A stretch of DNA of 8,112 nt from JBFKQC01 sp041627895 (GCA_041627895.1 JBFKQC010000111.1:1-8112); one strand, 5' to 3'; shown: positions 1 to 5,572, counted from the first letter of the stretch. Numbers and translations: made by a program. Notes: generated by a model from the letters alone, not told the origin.

Positions 1-834
1 GCCGACGTCGCGCGGCTCGCAGGCGCCGGTCACCATGTGCCCGATCGCCCGCGCGCGCTGTTCGGCGCGCATCTCGTCCAGCCGCCGCGCCGCCTGGTCG
101 GGGGCGTGCTTGCGCAGGAAGACGGCGAGGCTGGCGCCGATATCGAAAAGCGTCCTCGGCACCCGGGCGGCGCTGCGCTGTGCCGAGGCGGCGAAGCCGT
201 GATGCACCTCGGCAAGCGGCACCAGAACCGTGCGCGCGCCCAGCGCGGCGAGGCGCTGGTTCACGTCGGTCTCGTCCAGGTAGAAGTGAAACGCCGGGTC
301 GAAGCCGCCGATCCGCAGCAGCGTCTCGCGGCGGAAGGCACAATTCGTGCCCTCGGTCTTGGCGGCGCGCCCGGGCCGGCCCGCGATGTGCAAAGGCGCG
401 TCGCCGTCCAGCCGGACGGGCGTCTCGCGCCCCGCCGCATCGACCAGCCGCCCGCGGGATTGGAACGAGATGCCGTTCCGCCCGCGCACGAATCCGCCTG
501 CGGCATCGACGCCCGCATCGGCGAAGGGCCGGACCAGGTGCGCGAGCCATGACGGTTCCGCTACCGCGTCGTCGTCGATGAAGGCCACGACCTCGCCCGC
601 CGCCTCTGCCAGCCCGAGATTGCGCGCCGCCGAGATGTTAGCCCGGTCGAAGCGCACCAGCTTGACCGCCCCGGCAAAGCGGCTGGCCCCGACCGCTTCC
701 GCCCCTGCCGGATCGGCGACGACGATCACCTCGAAATTCCGGTAATAGAGCTGCGCAAGCGCGGTGAGACAGCGGATCAGATGCGCCGGGCGGCCCCGGC
801 TGACGACGATTACGCTGACCGCGCGTTCCGTCAT
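1..834 (-). CDS. Family 2 glycosyltransferase (C-terminus cut by window edge)
   Basis: The frame is open from an ATG at 834 to the left edge, giving 278 visible residues and no stop. It has the GT-A fold layout of inverting family 2 glycosyltransferases. A beta strand near residues 6-12 (VSVIVVSRGRP) opens the nucleotide-sugar binding half. The motif ANISAARNLGL lies at 65-75, and the metal-binding DDD (in AFIDDDAVAEPSWL) at 87-89. The acceptor-side region has GGFDPAFHFYLDETDVNQRL at 176-195, whose ETD matches the usual catalytic-acid position. No membrane helix is seen in the visible part, so it is probably a cytoplasmic or membrane-associated enzyme adding a sugar to a surface polysaccharide; donor and acceptor are unknown. 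The ATG overlaps the kdsB stop as ATGA, with GGGGA just upstream as a plausible ribosome site, indicating translational coupling. The family call is secure; the specific function is not. Confidence 0.9.
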   Translation of the reverse strand, partial: MTERAVSVIVVSRGRPAHLIRCLTALAQLYYRNFEVIVVADPAGAEAVGASRFAGAVKLVRFDRANISAARNLGLAEAAGEVVAFIDDDAVAEPSWLAHLVRPFADAGVDAAGGFVRGRNGISFQSRGRLVDAAGRETPVRLDGDAPLHIAGRPGRAAKTEGTNCAFRRETLLRIGGFDPAFHFYLDETDVNQRLAALGARTVLVPLAEVHHGFAASAQRSAARVPRTLFDIGASLAVFLRKHAPDQAARRLDEMRAEQRARAIGHMVTGACEPRDVG

Positions 835-1631
835 TCAATCCCCATGGCCGCCATCATCGTTTCCAGCCGCGGCACGTCTTCGGGGTTGTTCAGCTCCCAG
901 AACTGCCGCCCGCGCGCCTCGACCTCGACGCAAAGCACCGGGTGGTCCTGTTCCAGGAACCGAAGCTGCTCGAGCCCCTCGACCCGTTCCAGCGGACCCG
1001 GCGGCCAGAGCGGATAGGCCGCCAGCGCCGAGGGCCTGTAGGCATAGACGCCGACGTGGTGATAGACCGGCGTGGCCTCGTGGTCCTCGTAGGGCCGCGC
1101 GGTGTAGGGTATCACTTCCTTCGAGAAATAGAGCGCCTCGTTGTTCTGGTCGAAGACCGCCGTTGTGCCGCCCACACGGCCCGCGCGGCGGTCGGCGAGG
1201 AAGTCGTTCAGCGCCTTGCCGTCGCAGCGCAGGACCGGCGTGGCGACCTCGGCGGTGCGGTGCGCGGCAAGCTGGCCGGCAAGCTCTTCGACGAACCAGG
1301 GCGGGGTCAGCGGCGCGTCGCCCTGCAGGTTGACGATGATCTCGAAGCCGCCGCCCAGCGCCGCCAGCGCCTCGGCGCAACGCTCGGTGCCGTTGCGGCA
1401 GCGGTCCGAGGTCATCACCACCTCGGCGCCGAACGCCTCGCCCGCCGCGCGGATCCTTTCGTCGTCGGTGGCGATCACCACGCGGTCGGCCGCGGCGACC
1501 TGCAGCGCGGCGTCCCAGGTCCGCCGGATCAGGCTGCGGCGCTGGCCGGTGGCCCCGGTCAGTTCGACCAGCGGCTTGCCGGGATAGCGCGTGGACGGAT
1601 AGCGCGCCGGGATGACGATCAGGACGGCCAT
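831..1631 (-). CDS. kdsB: 3-deoxy-manno-octulosonate cytidylyltransferase (CMP-Kdo synthetase)
   Basis: This 266-residue protein would couple CTP and Kdo to CMP-Kdo and pyrophosphate in the cytoplasm, activating Kdo for lipopolysaccharide core or a capsule linker. Seen in the sequence: the N-terminal nucleotide-binding loop IPARYPSTRYPGKPL (7-21), ATDDERI (54-60), RNGTERCAEA (79-88), NLQGDAPL (101-108), ALYFSKEVIPY (166-176), GVYAYR (194-199) and GLEQLRFLE (219-227). Length and motif order fit KdsB. Two details differ from the Escherichia coli enzyme as I remember it: QGDEP is QGDAP here, and the DTPED near the C-terminus is NNPED (N248), losing an Asp reported as a magnesium ligand. The ATG at 1631 shares one base with the cysQ stop (TGATG). 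The open frame runs further upstream inside cysQ, but the first 15-20 residues from this ATG match the family start. A related nonulosonate cytidylyltransferase is the main alternative. Confidence 0.88.
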   Translation of the reverse strand: MAVLIVIPARYPSTRYPGKPLVELTGATGQRRSLIRRTWDAALQVAAADRVVIATDDERIRAAGEAFGAEVVMTSDRCRNGTERCAEALAALGGGFEIIVNLQGDAPLTPPWFVEELAGQLAAHRTAEVATPVLRCDGKALNDFLADRRAGRVGGTTAVFDQNNEALYFSKEVIPYTARPYEDHEATPVYHHVGVYAYRPSALAAYPLWPPGPLERVEGLEQLRFLEQDHPVLCVEVEARGRQFWELNNPEDVPRLETMMAAMGIE

Positions 1632-2428
1632 CAGGCGCGCTTCAGCTCGACCCCGGGCGCGTAGGCGATGAAGAACGGGTTCTCGAACCCGGCCTTGCCA
1701 TAGCCCAGCGGCGCATGGTCGTCGAACCGCACCACCCGGCCGCCGGCACCGGCCAGCACCGCGTGGCCCGCGGCCGTGTCCCATTCCATCGTGCGCCCGA
1801 GACGCGGGTAGAGATCCGCCTCGCCCGTGGCCACCAGGCAGAACTTCAGCGACGAGCCCGCGCTGGTCATGTCGCGCACGGCGTATCTCGCGATGTAGTC
1901 GTCGGTCGCCTGGTCGCGGTGCGACTTCGACGCGACGACCATCAGCGCCATGTTGTCGGGATCGGTCACCGAGATCGGGCGCGTGCTGCCCGGCGTGCCG
2001 CGGTCGAGCGCGCCGGTTTCCTCGACCGAGCGGCCCCCGGCATCGGTGTAGAACAGCCGTCCCTTCGCCGGCGCATAGACCACGCCGCGCACCGGCTCGC
2101 CGTTCTCGACATAGGCGATGTTCACGGTGAAATCGCCGCGGCGGTTGATGAATTCCTTGGTGCCGTCCAGCGGATCGACGATCAGGAAGGTGGACACGTC
2201 CTGCCCGTGCGACGCCGCCTGTTCCTCGGTCACCAGCGCGATGCCGGGGAACGCCGCGCGCAGCCCCGCCGCGATATGCGCGTCCGCCGCCTCGTCGGCC
2301 TCTGTCACCGGGCTGTCATCCGACTTGGCGCGCACGTCGAAATCCTCGGAATTGTAGATCTTCAGGATGATCTCGCCCGCCTCCAGCGCCAATTGCCGCA
2401 TCACCCGGGTCAACCGCTCGAATTCCAC
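1631..2428 (-). CDS. cysQ: 3'(2'),5'-bisphosphate nucleotidase CysQ (inositol monophosphatase family)
   Basis: This 265-residue member of the lithium-sensitive, magnesium-dependent phosphatase superfamily probably converts 3'-phosphoadenosine 5'-phosphate (PAP) to AMP and phosphate in the cytoplasm, removing the by-product of sulfate activation and sulfotransfer. Visible motifs: SPVTEADEAADAHI (39-52), the metal ligand Glu in VTEEQ (66-70), the family motif VDPLDGTKEF (84-93; D85 and D88 bind metal), GDFTVNIAYVENG (98-110) and the C-terminal EWDTAAGHAVL motif (216-226; D217). DGTKEF followed by NIA is typical of CysQ rather than SuhB-type inositol phosphatases. The start is a GTG, chosen because AGGAG lies 6 bases upstream and the protein then begins as the family does; the upstream open frame has no family similarity. 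It is first in a leftward operon with kdsB and a glycosyltransferase. A sugar-phosphatase role is a less likely alternative. Confidence 0.9.
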   Translation of the reverse strand: MEFERLTRVMRQLALEAGEIILKIYNSEDFDVRAKSDDSPVTEADEAADAHIAAGLRAAFPGIALVTEEQAASHGQDVSTFLIVDPLDGTKEFINRRGDFTVNIAYVENGEPVRGVVYAPAKGRLFYTDAGGRSVEETGALDRGTPGSTRPISVTDPDNMALMVVASKSHRDQATDDYIARYAVRDMTSAGSSLKFCLVATGEADLYPRLGRTMEWDTAAGHAVLAGAGGRVVRFDDHAPLGYGKAGFENPFFIAYAPGVELKRA

Positions 2429-2434
2429 CGCTCG

Positions 2435-2439
2435 CTCCT
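2435..2439 (-). promoter_or_regulatory. Ribosome binding site of cysQ
   Basis: AGGAG on the minus strand, within GAGAGGAG, ends 6 bases before the GTG at 2428. It decides the GTG start against upstream or downstream alternatives. Confidence 0.75.
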
Positions 2440-2464
2440 CTCCGGCGCGGCGCACGCGCCGTCG

Positions 2465-2493
2465 TTGATAATTTTCGCGCCTCCACTTATGCT
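2465..2493 (+). promoter_or_regulatory. Sigma70-type promoter for the KpsM-like permease operon
   Basis: TTGATA (2465-2470) and TATGCT (2488-2493) are separated by exactly 17 bases. The -35 matches TTGACA at five of six positions and the -10 matches TATAAT at four of six. The site lies in the only AT-richer stretch of the divergent gap, and transcription would start near 2500, giving a leader of about 80 bases before the ATG at 2582. This is a motif match only. Confidence 0.5.
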
Positions 2494-2514
2494 TGCCCGG
2501 TAAAGGAACGGCAA
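2486..2514 (-). promoter_or_regulatory. Possible divergent promoter for cysQ-kdsB-glycosyltransferase
   Basis: On the minus strand, TTGCCG (2514-2509) is followed after 17 bases by CATAAG (2491-2486). Both hexamers are weaker than the rightward pair. The -10 would overlap the -10 of the rightward promoter, so the two polymerases would compete. The match is weak and the true cysQ promoter could lie elsewhere in 2429-2581. Confidence 0.22.
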
Positions 2515-2581
2515 CAATTCCCTGCGCAAATGACGGGGAGCGCCGGGCAAGGGCAGGCAGACGGGAACGGTACGGCAGGCG

Positions 2582-3403
2582 ATGTTTCAGCAGCGGGTGC
2601 ATACGTCCAGCTTCCAGTCGGCGCTGACGCTGCTCGAACTGATCTATCACGCCACCGTGCGCAACGTGCGCAAGACCCACGGCAACGCGGTCATCGGCCT
2701 GATCATGAGCATCGTGCAGACGATCCTGCTGGTCGCGGTGTTCTACGTGATGTTCTCGATCCTCGGCCTGCGCGGCAGCGCGATCCGGGGCGATTTCCTG
2801 ATGTACATCATGTCGGGCATCTTCCTGTTCCTCACCCACAACAAGGCGGTGGGCGCGGTGATCGGGTCGGAGGGGCCGGCCTCGCCGATGATGCACCACG
2901 CGCCGATGAACACCACGATCGCGATCACCTCGTCGGCGCTGGGGACGCTCTATATCCAGGTGCTGGCGCTGTTCGTGGTGCTGTTCGTCTACCACGTGGG
3001 ATTCCGGCCGCTCGACATCCTCGACCCGGTGGGCGCCTTCGCCATGGTGCTGCTGGCCTGGTTCTCGGGCGTCGCGGTGGGCATGGTGTTTTTGGCGCTG
3101 AAACCGTGGTTCCCGGGATTCGTGGCGCTGGCGTCGCAGCTGTACCAGCGCGCCAACATGATCGCCTCGGGCAAGATGTTCGTGGCCAACGCGATGCCGG
3201 GCTACATCCTGGCGATGTTCGACTGGAACCCGCTGTTCCACTGCATCGACCAGGCGCGCGGCTTCGTGTTCATCAACTACAACCCGCATTACTCGTCGAT
3301 CGCCTACCCCTTGTACGTCTCGATCGCGCTGATCATGATCGGGCTGATGGGCGAGTTCTACACCCGCAAGCAGGCCTCGCTGAGCTGGGGCGCGGGCAAG
3401 TGA
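2582..3403 (+). CDS. KpsM/Wzm-like ABC-2 permease for polysaccharide export
   Basis: This 273-residue inner-membrane protein belongs to the ABC-2 permease family that forms the channel of ABC polysaccharide exporters. An amphipathic N-terminus (about 13-31, ALTLLELIYHATVRNVRKTHG) precedes about six hydrophobic stretches: roughly 35-62, 71-92, 114-137, 150-172, 178-212 (broken) and 240-258. The conserved cytoplasmic-face block DWNPLFHCIDQARGFVF (214-230) and the basic tail FYTRKQASLSW are typical of KpsM-like proteins. The size fits the family (about 260-280). The start is the first ATG after an in-frame stop at 2531; its ribosome site is poor (GCAGG only two bases before the ATG). No partner ATPase (KpsT/Wzt) is in the window, so it must be encoded beyond it or elsewhere. 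The downstream gene overlaps by 4 bases. Divergent Kdo-activating and glycosyltransferase genes support a surface-glycan role. Confidence 0.88.
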   Translation: MFQQRVHTSSFQSALTLLELIYHATVRNVRKTHGNAVIGLIMSIVQTILLVAVFYVMFSILGLRGSAIRGDFLMYIMSGIFLFLTHNKAVGAVIGSEGPASPMMHHAPMNTTIAITSSALGTLYIQVLALFVVLFVYHVGFRPLDILDPVGAFAMVLLAWFSGVAVGMVFLALKPWFPGFVALASQLYQRANMIASGKMFVANAMPGYILAMFDWNPLFHCIDQARGFVFINYNPHYSSIAYPLYVSIALIMIGLMGEFYTRKQASLSWGAGK

Positions 3404-4023
3404 TCCGGGCGCTCGGACGGGCGCTGGCGCTTGTCTGCCTGCCGTTGGCCGGCGCCGCGCAAGAGGCCTTCCCGGCGCTCTACCGCGTGGTGGGCGTCGC
3501 GGCGGGCGATGTGCTGAACGTGCGCGCTGGGCCCGGCGCGGGGCACGAGGTCGTCGCGGTGCTGGCACCCGGCGCCGCCCCGGTCGAGGTCGTGGACTTC
3601 GATTTCGCCTCGGGCTGGCTGATGGTCAATGCCGGCGGGACCGGCGGATTCGCCGCGCCGCGCCACCTCGAGCGGCTGGCCGGCCCCGGCGCCGGCGAGC
3701 TTCCGCTGCCGCTTTATTGCGGCGGGACCGAGCCGTTCTGGGGCATCGAGATCGACGCCGCCGGCGCGGCGACCTACTCCGATCCCGAAGCGCCCGGGCT
3801 GACGCTGGCGCTGGATCACGCGGGCGCCGCCGCCGCGCGCTGGGGAGAGGAGCTGTTCGCCACGCTCTCGGGCGAAGGCGCCTCGATGCAGGCGGTGTTC
3901 CAGCGCCGGTATTGCAGCGACGGGATGAGCGATCATGCCTACGGGCTGAAGATCGACCTGATCGTGCAGCCCGGCGACGGCGCGCCCTTCATGACAACCG
4001 GCTGCTGCGCGCTGCTGCGCTGA
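3400..4023 (+). CDS. Secreted SH3b-domain protein with C-terminal GTEPFW (COG3650-like) domain
   Basis: This 207-residue protein starts at a GTG that overlaps the permease stop as GTGA. A signal peptide is clear: basic MIRALGR, hydrophobic ALALVCLPLAG, and probable signal peptidase I cleavage after AGA or GAA near residue 19-20. C13 does not sit in a proper lipobox, so it is probably periplasmic rather than a lipoprotein. Residues about 27-90 form a bacterial SH3 domain (YRVVGVAAGDVLNVRAGPG, then GWLMVN and GGFAAPRHLERL). Residues about 105-207 carry YCGGTEPFWGIEI, RRYCSDGMSDHAYG and a terminal GCCALLR, a pattern I recall from COG3650-type proteins of unknown function. Cysteines 107, 172, 202 and 203 could form disulfides. 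The open frame extends far upstream inside the permease gene, but only the part from this GTG has a signal peptide. The role is unknown; envelope or peptidoglycan binding is an inference from SH3b. Confidence 0.83.
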   Translation: MIRALGRALALVCLPLAGAAQEAFPALYRVVGVAAGDVLNVRAGPGAGHEVVAVLAPGAAPVEVVDFDFASGWLMVNAGGTGGFAAPRHLERLAGPGAGELPLPLYCGGTEPFWGIEIDAAGAATYSDPEAPGLTLALDHAGAAAARWGEELFATLSGEGASMQAVFQRRYCSDGMSDHAYGLKIDLIVQPGDGAPFMTTGCCALLR

Positions 4024-4033
4024 TGCGGCGTGC

Positions 4034-4053
4034 ACGCGCTTTCGAAAGCGCGT
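4034..4053. terminator. Perfect 20-base palindrome, probable terminator hairpin 1
   Basis: ACGCGCTTTCGAAAGCGCGT is a perfect palindrome that folds into an 8-pair stem with a TCGA tetraloop. It begins 10 bases after the stop of the SH3b gene. There is no run of T after it, so it may be an atypical intrinsic terminator or a transcript-end protecting structure. Being symmetrical, it could also act on leftward transcripts. Confidence 0.55.
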
Positions 4054-4054
4054 C

Positions 4055-4080
4055 GGCAAGGCGCGTCGAGGCGCCTTGCC
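4055..4080. terminator. Stem-loop with 10-pair perfect stem, probable terminator hairpin 2
   Basis: GGCAAGGCGC and GCGCCTTGCC pair perfectly around the six-base loop GTCGAG. It follows hairpin 1 after a single base. Together they look like a tandem, possibly bidirectional terminator between convergent operons. No T-run follows; read leftwards, its 5' neighbour is hairpin 1. Confidence 0.6.
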
Positions 4081-4510
4081 CGGCCCGCGGCAGGGCACCG
4101 CACGGTCCGGTTACCGCGCGGTAACCCGTCGGCGGTACCTTCCCCACCCGAAGCGCTTCCGCGCGGGGCAGGTCCCCGCGTATCATCGACGATCCGGTCC
4201 CGGTGCCCGTCTCTTGATCGGGTGCAGGGGCGGTTCCAGAGCGACAGGGCGACCAGGCCCGGAACCGGCGACGGGGGGCGACCCCCGCGGACAGTCATCT
4301 GGCGGCGCCGCCATTTCCAAGCGGACCGAACAGCGATCACGAGCCACGCCGCAGCGACCGGGCGGCCCCTGCCCGGGGCCGGCCCCCGGCGCACGCGATG
4401 CGTTCCGGCGAACCCGCCCGGCCGCCGGTCCGCCGCGTTCCCGCCGGGCCAGGCCTGTTGCCCGGGATGTCGATCCGGGCGCCCCTTCCGGTCACGGCGC
4501 CCCGGCGTCC
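4081..4510. other. Gene-free stretch with many inverted repeats
   Basis: No credible gene is seen: the open frames here give arginine/proline-rich translations with no family similarity, no ribosome site and no agreement with neighbouring frames. It holds several inverted repeats. An 18-base perfect palindrome lies at 4109-4126. GAAGCGCTTC is at 4150-4159. CGCGGGG/CCCCGCG with a 5-base loop spans 4162-4180. CGGGGG/CCCCCG with a GCGA loop spans 4272-4287. TGGCGGCGCCGCCA is a 14-base palindrome at 4300-4313, and GGGGCCGGCCCC is at 4375-4386. Some short GC-only ones are expected by chance in DNA this rich in G and C. A structured small RNA cannot be ruled out. Confidence 0.5.
4109..4126. repeat. 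18-base perfect palindrome, operator-like
   Basis: GGTTACCGCGCGGTAACC is perfectly self-complementary. Unlike its neighbours it has AT-containing half-sites (GGTTACC/GGTAACC), resembling a binding site for a dimeric repressor such as a TetR-type protein, or a 7-pair RNA stem with a GCGC loop. No promoter or gene start is visible next to it, so its role is unassigned. Confidence 0.45.
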
Positions 4511-4530
4511 GCTTGCCGTCGACGGCAAGC
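4511..4530. terminator. Perfect 20-base palindrome, probable terminator of the kinase gene
   Basis: GCTTGCCGTCGACGGCAAGC is a perfect palindrome forming an 8-pair stem with a TCGA tetraloop. On the minus strand it begins 29 bases after the stop of the BadF-type kinase gene. No T-run follows it. Its arms share CTTGCC/GGCAAG with hairpin 2 at 4055-4080, and its TCGA centre with hairpin 1. Confidence 0.55.
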
Positions 4531-4559
4531 CCGCCGCCCGATCCGCCGCCGGCTGCGCG

Positions 4560-5432
4560 TCAGTCCGCGGGCATCTCCGCCGCCAGCGCCAGCGCGCCGT
4601 CGAGCGCCGATCCCTCGGGCCGTGTCAGACCCGCGGTCAGGTCGGGCCCGAGATAGCCCGCGTAATGCGGGCCGAGGCTGCCCATCAGGCAAAGCGGCTC
4701 GCCGCCGCGAAACCCCAGTGCCGTCAATGCGCGCCGGACATACTCCGCGCCGTCCCGCATCAGCGCCAGGGCGTTGGCGTCGCCCTGCGCGGCGGCCTCG
4801 ACGACACGCGGCGCCAGCGCCGCGAAGTCCGGCGGGGCGGCGTCGCGGGCGAAGATCACCGCGCCGCCCGGCCCGCCGGTGTCCTCCAGCAGCGCCACGG
4901 TCAGGGGTGAGGGCGCCAGCAGCCCGTCCTCGGCCAGAAGCGCCGCCGCCAGGATGCCGCGGCCGAGCCACGCGCCCGAGGCCTCGTCGCCCAGGACCAG
5001 CCCCCAGCCACCGGCGAAGCGGCGCTCGCCGCCGCTCTGCCGCCCCAGGAAGGACCCGGTGCCGATTGCCGCCACCGCGCCGTCCCGCCGGCCGAGCGCG
5101 CCGCGCATGTTGGTGGGCCGGTCGTCGGTGACGCGCAGCCGGGCGACGGGCAGCGCCGCGCGCACGCGCCCGGCCACGGCGTCGTCGATCACCCCGGCCA
5201 GCCCGGCATGGCCCCGCGCCGATCTCAGCGCCTGCCGGTCCAGCCCGGCCTGCCAAAGCGCCGCGTCGAGCGTCGCCGCAAGCGACGCCACCGCCGCGTC
5301 GAAATCGGTGGTCGGGTTCGCGGCCGGGCCGGTCGCCGCGCCGAGCACGCGCCCGTCCCGGTCCGCGACCGCCGCGCGGCAGGCCGACCCGCCGCCGTCG
5401 ATCCCGACCAGAAACATCTCGTCGCCGTCCAT
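4560..5432 (-). CDS. BadF/BadG/NagK-type ATPase, probable N-acetylglucosamine or glucosamine kinase
   Basis: This 290-residue ASKHA-fold protein has the phosphate-1 loop VGIDGGGSACRAAV (9-22), the central TDDRPTNMRGAL (102-113; an Asp here is the usual catalytic base), the phosphate-2 motif AAIGTGSFL (121-129) and GGWGLVLGDEASGAWLGR (141-158), and the C-terminal adenosine-region motif LCLMGSLG (247-254). This combination and the length fit bacterial BadF-family amino-sugar kinases, which phosphorylate GlcNAc or GlcN with ATP in the cytoplasm. It is not the longer radical-enzyme activator type and lacks the iron-sulfur CxG motif. The ATG at 5432 is preferred, with GGTGGG upstream. An ATG at 5417 would put the phosphate loop nearer the N-terminus, as in many relatives, and a TTG at 5450 is possible. 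It lies 140 bases after the small membrane gene and may have its own promoter. Substrate is inferred from the family only. Confidence 0.85.
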   Translation of the reverse strand: MDGDEMFLVGIDGGGSACRAAVADRDGRVLGAATGPAANPTTDFDAAVASLAATLDAALWQAGLDRQALRSARGHAGLAGVIDDAVAGRVRAALPVARLRVTDDRPTNMRGALGRRDGAVAAIGTGSFLGRQSGGERRFAGGWGLVLGDEASGAWLGRGILAAALLAEDGLLAPSPLTVALLEDTGGPGGAVIFARDAAPPDFAALAPRVVEAAAQGDANALALMRDGAEYVRRALTALGFRGGEPLCLMGSLGPHYAGYLGPDLTAGLTRPEGSALDGALALAAEMPAD

Positions 5433-5572
5433 GACCCACCGATAGGGCAACCGGACCCGCAGGCAAAGCCCGGATCCGCGCCGTCATCATAGGTGCGGGC
5501 GGTCGCGGCGGACCGCGGCAACAGGCCAGCCAAGCCAAGGACCCTGGCCCGCACCGGCGTGCCCGGCGCGTC
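5433..5572 (-). promoter_or_regulatory. Gap before the kinase gene: possible -10 box and inverted repeat
   Basis: On the minus strand, TATGAT (5491-5486) resembles a -10 box about 55 bases before the kinase ATG, but no good -35 lies 16-18 bases upstream. At that place sits GCGGTC-N6-GACCGC (5499-5516), an inverted repeat that could be an operator in a promoter needing an activator. Nearer the small gene, GGCCAG/CTGGCC (5524-5549, 14-base loop) could be a weak attenuator. All are weak motif calls; simple read-through is equally possible. Confidence 0.2.

Noticed and set aside
2492..2551. Inverted repeat CTTGCCCGG / CCGGGCAAG with a 42-base loop in the permease leader, considered as a riboswitch or attenuator stem.
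   Set aside because: A 9-base inverted repeat at this distance is expected about once or twice by chance in a window this size, and the left arm begins before the predicted transcription start near 2500.
2530..3399. Upstream extension of the SH3b-protein frame to 497 residues.
   Set aside because: It lies out of frame inside the permease gene. Only from the GTG at 3400 does the product have a signal peptide, and that GTG overlaps the permease stop in the usual coupled way.
2429..3568. Upstream extension of the cysQ frame to about 645 residues.
   Set aside because: The added part is antisense to the permease and SH3b genes and reads as Arg/His-rich shadow. CysQ starts at the GTG with AGGAG upstream at 2428.
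4030..5131. Long plus-strand open frames across the convergent gap and into the kinase gene.
   Set aside because: Products are Arg/Pro-rich, lack motifs and overlap the clearly real minus-strand kinase. Nothing marks a start or ribosome site.
5433..5450. TTG at 5450 as start of the kinase gene, adding six residues.
   Set aside because: TTG starts are rare and the extra residues (PYRWV) are not typical of the family; ATG at 5432 or 5417 is preferred.
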